Assembly (NCBI RefSeq): GCF_030930995.1
Contig: NZ_CP133217.1
Span: forward strand, 1,240,001 to 1,304,000
Direction of reading: 5' to 3'
Length of the DNA stretch: 64,000 bases
DNA from: Thiothrix subterranea
Lineage (GTDB): Bacteria > Pseudomonadota > Gammaproteobacteria > Thiotrichales > Thiotrichaceae
The stretch's first letter is position 1. Each line of letters starts with the position of its first letter. The position numbers and the translations under genes are program-made. Below the pieces are notes generated by a model that saw nothing but the letters and a program-made list of their open reading frames with translations, was not told where the DNA came from and ran no database searches. Positions 60,195 through 64,000 of the stretch are shown here, piece by piece.

Positions 60195-62198
60195 CTACCA
60201 CGCCTGACTTATCACCTTGTCACCGTGCAGGTAATGGATGAATTCGCCAATCATCACCGAACGGTCATTTGGCCATTGGTAGCTGGAGTAGCTGTACGGG
60301 TCGGCGGATGATGCCGTTTCGCTGACGATGGGCGCAAGTGCTTGCATTGTGCCGGTTTGGGTGTTGATGTTGAGGCGGTACAGCTCATCCTGTGTCCAGC
60401 GGTAATCTTCACGCTCATACAGACTAACGGGCAGGGCGACTTGCAAATTGTTGCCTTGTTGCAAGCTGGTGAAAGCATGGTGCGTTTGCGAAACCGCTGT
60501 ATCCGTTCCGGTTTTGCCGATAATGATTTTCTGCTTTTCGTAAGGATGACTGGGATCGGTGAGGTCAATCAACGACAGTTTTACCCCGCCATCTTTGCCA
60601 ATGCCGAGCAGGTAATTGTCACCGATGGGGTGGAGGTAATCCGAAAAGCCGTCAATTTCCAGTTCACTGATGATATAGGGATCAGCCGGTTTGCTTAAAT
60701 CCAAGACATACAACGGATCGGTGCGGCGGAATGTGACCAAATACGCTGTGTCGCCCAGAAAACGGGTGGCGTAGATTTGTTCGCTAGGTTTGCCTAAAGG
60801 CGCGGGGCGGGTGGCGTTGGGCAGTTTGGCAAGAATATCCAGCGATTGCGTCGCGGCATTTTCCTGCATGGTGTAGAGCCGAGCAGGGGAGGCGTTACTC
60901 GATGGCGTATCACCTGTGTAGGTCAGCAGGCGTAACACGCCGTTGTGTTCGCTCAGGCGGAACGGTTTCAAATCTTGTTGCCAGCCGAGATGTCCATCCA
61001 CACGCCCAGAACCACGGTAATTGATGCCATCCGCCAGTGAGAATTTGTGCAGATCGGTGGTAATGGTTGGCGGGTAATAGGCAATGCTGGTACTAACCGC
61101 TGCATCGTTACCGTTTCCCGTGGTGACAGGTGCGTTGTCGGGGTAATTGTAACTGGTGGTTGCCAGATAAATGGCTTCGGTGGAGGCGTACAGCGTTTCG
61201 GTATCGCCTGCGAAACACTTGCCCTGCGGGGTGGGCGTGGCGCTGTTCATGTCAATTGCCAGCAAGCTGACGATACTGGTCTGGTAGCTTTTCTTGTCGG
61301 TGTATTGCGTCATGAAGCAATCACCGCCGTTGAAAATTTCGTTTTTGCTGCCGCCGTTGTATTGGTAATCGGGCAGGAAATCAGCAAGCGTGGCGTTGTT
61401 GATCAGGGCGCGATTAGCCGCCGCATCCGCTTCGGTGGTCGGGTATTGCACCAAATTGGGCAACGTGGGGCTGTGGCGGGTGGCGACGTACAGCGTCGAA
61501 CCCATGCGGCGGCTGCTAATGACTTGCCCCTCCACCGTGAGTTTGGCGGTTTGGCTGGGGCTTTCAGGGTTGGTAACGTCTAACAGGTAGAGCTGGGTTT
61601 GTTGGTTTTGCCAGTAGCTGGGAATGAACCAACGATCCCAAATACTGTACATTTGCTGTTCTTCGGCGAGAGCAGCCAGTTTTGTGCCATCAAGATACAG
61701 ACCACTCAAGCGGGTATTGCCGTCATTGCCCAATGGCAAGTCTTTCACCAGCGTGTTACTGGCGTCCTTCGTTTTGAAAATGCGCACATTCGGCTGGTCG
61801 GTTGCGGTGGTGTAGAGATACGTGCCGTCGGTTTTGATGCGGTCGGCTTCATCGACATGGGTTTCTTGGGTATTGGTGCTGGAAACGCTTTTGGCGGTGT
61901 CGGCAACGGCAGTTGGTGTGTTTGTTGTCGTTGTCATGACGGGCATAATGCACACGTCACCTTTGCACGGGTATATTTCAGGGCGCACCGTGCCGTAGAT
62001 TTCAAGCATTTGCTGTTTGATCAACGTTTCGAGTTCGGTGTTGTTAGCCGCTTGTTTCAACGCCGGTTTATTGGCGCTGGTGGCTGGGGGCGTTGTATTG
62101 CCGGGGTTGACGGCAGTATTGCTGGAACTGCCCCCGCCACAGGCGCTGAGTAACAACGCGATGGAAATGCTTAATCCCAATGAATGCAGATTTTTCAT
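60195..62198 (-). CDS. Secreted beta-propeller lipoprotein (Beta_propel family)
   Basis: A 667-residue protein from ATG 62198 with GGAGGGC about 6 bases upstream. The signal peptide ends in the lipobox LLLSACGGGSSS (Cys about 19), followed by a Ser/Gly and Pro/Thr-rich linker. ETHVDEADRIKTDGTYLYT opens the C-terminal beta-propeller domain found in archaeal and bacterial surface proteins; LDGTKLAALAEE, SDYLHPIGDNYLLGIGKDG and similar blades follow. The function is unknown, possibly protein-protein contact at the cell surface. Confidence 0.85.
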   Translation of the reverse strand: MKNLHSLGLSISIALLLSACGGGSSSNTAVNPGNTTPPATSANKPALKQAANNTELETLIKQQMLEIYGTVRPEIYPCKGDVCIMPVMTTTTNTPTAVADTAKSVSSTNTQETHVDEADRIKTDGTYLYTTATDQPNVRIFKTKDASNTLVKDLPLGNDGNTRLSGLYLDGTKLAALAEEQQMYSIWDRWFIPSYWQNQQTQLYLLDVTNPESPSQTAKLTVEGQVISSRRMGSTLYVATRHSPTLPNLVQYPTTEADAAANRALINNATLADFLPDYQYNGGSKNEIFNGGDCFMTQYTDKKSYQTSIVSLLAIDMNSATPTPQGKCFAGDTETLYASTEAIYLATTSYNYPDNAPVTTGNGNDAAVSTSIAYYPPTITTDLHKFSLADGINYRGSGRVDGHLGWQQDLKPFRLSEHNGVLRLLTYTGDTPSSNASPARLYTMQENAATQSLDILAKLPNATRPAPLGKPSEQIYATRFLGDTAYLVTFRRTDPLYVLDLSKPADPYIISELEIDGFSDYLHPIGDNYLLGIGKDGGVKLSLIDLTDPSHPYEKQKIIIGKTGTDTAVSQTHHAFTSLQQGNNLQVALPVSLYEREDYRWTQDELYRLNINTQTGTMQALAPIVSETASSADPYSYSSYQWPNDRSVMIGEFIHYLHGDKVISQAW

Positions 62199-62248
62199 AA
62201 TGCCCTCCGGTATGATGCGATTTTTAGTGGTAGGTGGAAGCCCATAAA

Positions 62249-62917
62249 ATGAATTATAGCGCAATCAATTTAGACTGGCATGAGATTAACACGGTGTTTT
62301 TGGACATGGATGGCACGTTGTTGGATTTGCATTTCGACAACCATTTCTGGCTGGAACATTTGCCGGTGCGTTTAGCCGAACAACGCGGTGCTACGCCGGA
62401 TGAAATTCGCGCCTATTTGCACGAGCGTTATACCGAAATGGAAGGCACGTTAGATTGGTATTGCCTTGATTTCTGGCAGAATCATCTGGGCACAGACTTG
62501 GTGGCGCTCAAACACGAAATCGCGGATCGAATTGCGATTCGGGCGCACGTCGAACGCTTTCTCGAATCCCTGCGCGAACGTGGCAAGCGGGTGGTGTTGC
62601 TTACCAATGCGCACCAGAAAAGCGTGGGAATGAAATTCGGCTATGTGGCATTAGCGCATTATTTTGATGAAATTATTACGTCGCATTCCTTGGGTTTGCC
62701 GAAAGAGCATCCCGAATTCTGGCAAAAATTGAGTACGGTGGAGGTGTTTGATCCGGCACATTCCTTATTCATTGATGACAATTTGCACGTATTACGCGCC
62801 GCACACGCGCACGGGGTGAAGTATTTGCTGGCAATCCACCAACCGGATTCGCAACAACCGCCGAAAGATACCGCTGAATTTACGGCAGTGGCGTGTTACA
62901 CGCAGTTGCTGGGCTGA
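62249..62917 (+). CDS. yrfG: GMP/IMP nucleotidase YrfG (HAD family)
   Basis: A 222-residue HAD phosphatase. FLDMDGTLLDLHFDNHFW (motif 1, about 16-33) with its two Asp, LLTNAHQKSV (motif 2, about 117), the Lys of GLPKEHPEFW (about 146-155) and HSLFIDDNLHVL (motif 4, about 166-177) are all present. Close to E. coli YrfG, which dephosphorylates purine monophosphates. Divergent from the beta-propeller gene. Confidence 0.9.
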   Translation: MNYSAINLDWHEINTVFLDMDGTLLDLHFDNHFWLEHLPVRLAEQRGATPDEIRAYLHERYTEMEGTLDWYCLDFWQNHLGTDLVALKHEIADRIAIRAHVERFLESLRERGKRVVLLTNAHQKSVGMKFGYVALAHYFDEIITSHSLGLPKEHPEFWQKLSTVEVFDPAHSLFIDDNLHVLRAAHAHGVKYLLAIHQPDSQQPPKDTAEFTAVACYTQLLG

Positions 62918-63093
62918 GCCACTACCACGCCCCACACCTCCAAACGTTTCGGCAATGTGCCCAAGACAGCACCCATTGCCAAGGCTTCGGCGACCCCAAA
63001 ACCGTGGGTCGAGGTGGGGAATTCGAGTCGTGCCAACTCATCCGGTTTGAGTTTGAGGATCAGGCCGGGTGAATGCTTGGGCGAAATGACCGC
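62896..63093 (-). pseudogene. C-terminal fragment of a hydrogenase maturation protease
   Basis: An open frame of about 65 codons without a start ends at TAA 62896-62898. It contains SPGLILKLKPDELARLEF, STHGFGVAEALAMGAVLGTL and PKRLEVWGVVV, the typical C-terminal half of peptidase M52 (HupD/HyaD/HycI type) enzymes that trim the large subunit of [NiFe] hydrogenases. The upstream part ends at the right end of the second TnpB element, which has evidently split the gene. Its stop region overlaps yrfG by 22 bp. Confidence 0.7.
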
Positions 63094-63103
63094 TTGACAT
63101 CCT

Positions 63104-63123
63104 CCCCTCCCTGAAGGAAGGGG
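63104..63123 (-). repeat. Right-end hairpin of TnpB element 2
   Basis: CCCCTCCC-TGAA-GGAAGGGG, the subterminal hairpin just outside the tnpB stop and 10 bases inside the element terminus. It probably forms the 3' end of the guide RNA scaffold. Confidence 0.6.
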
Positions 63124-63136
63124 ATTCCTACTGCAT

Positions 63137-64000
63137 TCAGCTAGATAGCTGACTTACTTCGGCGAGTTCCTGCTTCATCGAGGCGCGTAATGCTCCATCT
63201 CCACAGGCTAACAAGCGGTGTCCCCGCTCTTTAACATTGATCGCGCCGACATGATCGGCGTGATTTTCATAGTGACACTTCACGCACACAAACTTCGCTT
63301 GCGTTTGGCGGTTATCCGCCGAGACGTGATGGCATTCGGGGCATTCTTGGCTGGTATAATGGGCGGGAACAGCAAACAACATGCCGCCGTTCCATGCCAG
63401 TTTGTAGTCGAGTTGCCGCCGAAACTCACCCCAGCCTTGGTCGACAATGGCTTTGTTTAAGCCCGATTTTGCAGCCACGTTTTTGCCGGGGTTTTCTGCC
63501 GTGCCTGCCGCTGATCTGGACATATTGCCTACCTGCAAATCTTCGATGAACACGAGCGCGTGGTTTTGGCTGATCGTGGTCGTCGCTTTGTGCAGGAAAT
63601 CGCGGCGGGTATCGGCGATTTTTGTGTGGATTTTTTGAACCTTGGCTTTCGCTTTTTTCCAGTTGTTACTGAATTTCTGTTTATGCGCCATGCGCCGTTG
63701 GTATTTGGCGAGCTTGGCTTGTTGGGTTTTGAAGCTATTGAGCGGGGCAATGTAGCTGCCATCTGAGAAGGTGGCGAAACGGGCTATGCCCAAGTCAATG
63801 CCGATAGCCGTGGTAGCGGTGGATACGGGCTGTTCTATTTCCCGCTGGGTTTGAATGCTAATGTACCACTTGCCGTTTTTACCGGACACGGTGACATTGC
63901 GCAATTCCCCCAACACTTCGCGGCTGTTGCGGTAGCGTAACCAGCCCAGTTTAGGCAGGAAAACACGGTTGTTACGCTGATCGAGCTTGATTTGTTTGGG
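63137..64000 (-). CDS. tnpB: RNA-guided endonuclease TnpB (partial, continues past the right edge)
   Basis: 288 codons are visible; the frame is open to the window edge and an in-frame GTG at 63916 is not the real start. Visible catalytic residues are Asp in GIDLGIARF, Glu in FIEDLQVGNM and Asp in HADHVGAINV; the zinc finger is CPEC ... CVKC. It differs clearly from element 1's TnpB (C-terminal ENHADHVGAINV instead of DRDVNAARN), so it is a separate lineage. All three acids are intact. Confidence 0.88.
   Translation of the reverse strand, partial: PKQIKLDQRNNRVFLPKLGWLRYRNSREVLGELRNVTVSGKNGKWYISIQTQREIEQPVSTATTAIGIDLGIARFATFSDGSYIAPLNSFKTQQAKLAKYQRRMAHKQKFSNNWKKAKAKVQKIHTKIADTRRDFLHKATTTISQNHALVFIEDLQVGNMSRSAAGTAENPGKNVAAKSGLNKAIVDQGWGEFRRQLDYKLAWNGGMLFAVPAHYTSQECPECHHVSADNRQTQAKFVCVKCHYENHADHVGAINVKERGHRLLACGDGALRASMKQELAEVSQLSS

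Larger units (their letters stand above)
63094..64000 (-). mobile_element. TnpB element 2 (right end in window, left end beyond it)
   Basis: The right end reads, on the minus strand, a GC hairpin and then GGATGTCAA ending at 63094. It has the same TGTCAA terminus as element 1. The hairpin pairs CCCC and GGGG at 63104-63123. No tnpA is visible in the window. The adjacent minus-strand DNA (GCGGTCATTTCGCCC) would be the guide. Confidence 0.7.

Overview
The window is chromosomal DNA of a gammaproteobacterium. Most genes are moderately GC-rich, and the gene set (FolE2, AmgK-MurU muropeptide recycling, NudE-CysQ, YrfG, many DUF4143 and PD-(D/E)XK-tailed ATPases, lone TnpB elements) best fits a filamentous sulfur oxidiser of the Thiothrix/Thiotrichales type. 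That placement is inference from gene content; there is no rRNA or other phylogenetic marker here.

Left part (1-21.8 kb), mostly housekeeping: the end of mreC and mreD; folE2 and idi; amgK-murU; a hipBA module with two matching operators; acs; a fadA-fadN-fadD-ttcA run on the minus strand with a lone tnpB element directly against the fadA start; a GNAT enzyme; then a five-gene operon (GT-C membrane glycosyltransferase, secreted GH31 glycosidase, two SMR proteins, polyprenyl-phosphate glycosyltransferase) that looks like a complete lipid-linked periplasmic glycosylation pathway.

Middle part (21.9-44.4 kb), an accessory island: three full DUF4143 ATPases and one relic, each full gene having an inverted repeat at its start; xisH-xisI between duplicated ATPase 3' ends and next to a group II intron relic; a very AT-rich segment with an ABC-three-component (ABC-3C) conflict operon bracketed by two related hairpin repeats, plus a DUF262/DUF1524 GmrSD-like protein; a Fic protein behind three 24-bp iterons; a second hipBA module and a two-gene PD-(D/E)XK locus that lie in two decayed copies of the same ancestral segment, marked by alkB fragments; intact alkB; two nearly identical tandem AAA/PD-(D/E)XK genes; a lipoprotein, a DUF2975-HTH pair and tag.

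Right part (44.4-64 kb): a polysaccharide deacetylase with two FN3 domains; a HopJ-methionine gamma-lyase fusion; a MocR regulator divergent from an EamA transporter; a tautomerase divergent from a LysR regulator; a class IV aminotransferase-cupin-phzF-nat operon; a vapBC-type pair; a broken WYL regulator; a Deg-type protease with an unlisted 52-residue membrane peptide gene behind it; cysQ-nudE; a beta-propeller lipoprotein; yrfG; and a second tnpB element that has cut off the 3' end of a hydrogenase maturation protease gene. No tRNA, rRNA or CRISPR array was seen.
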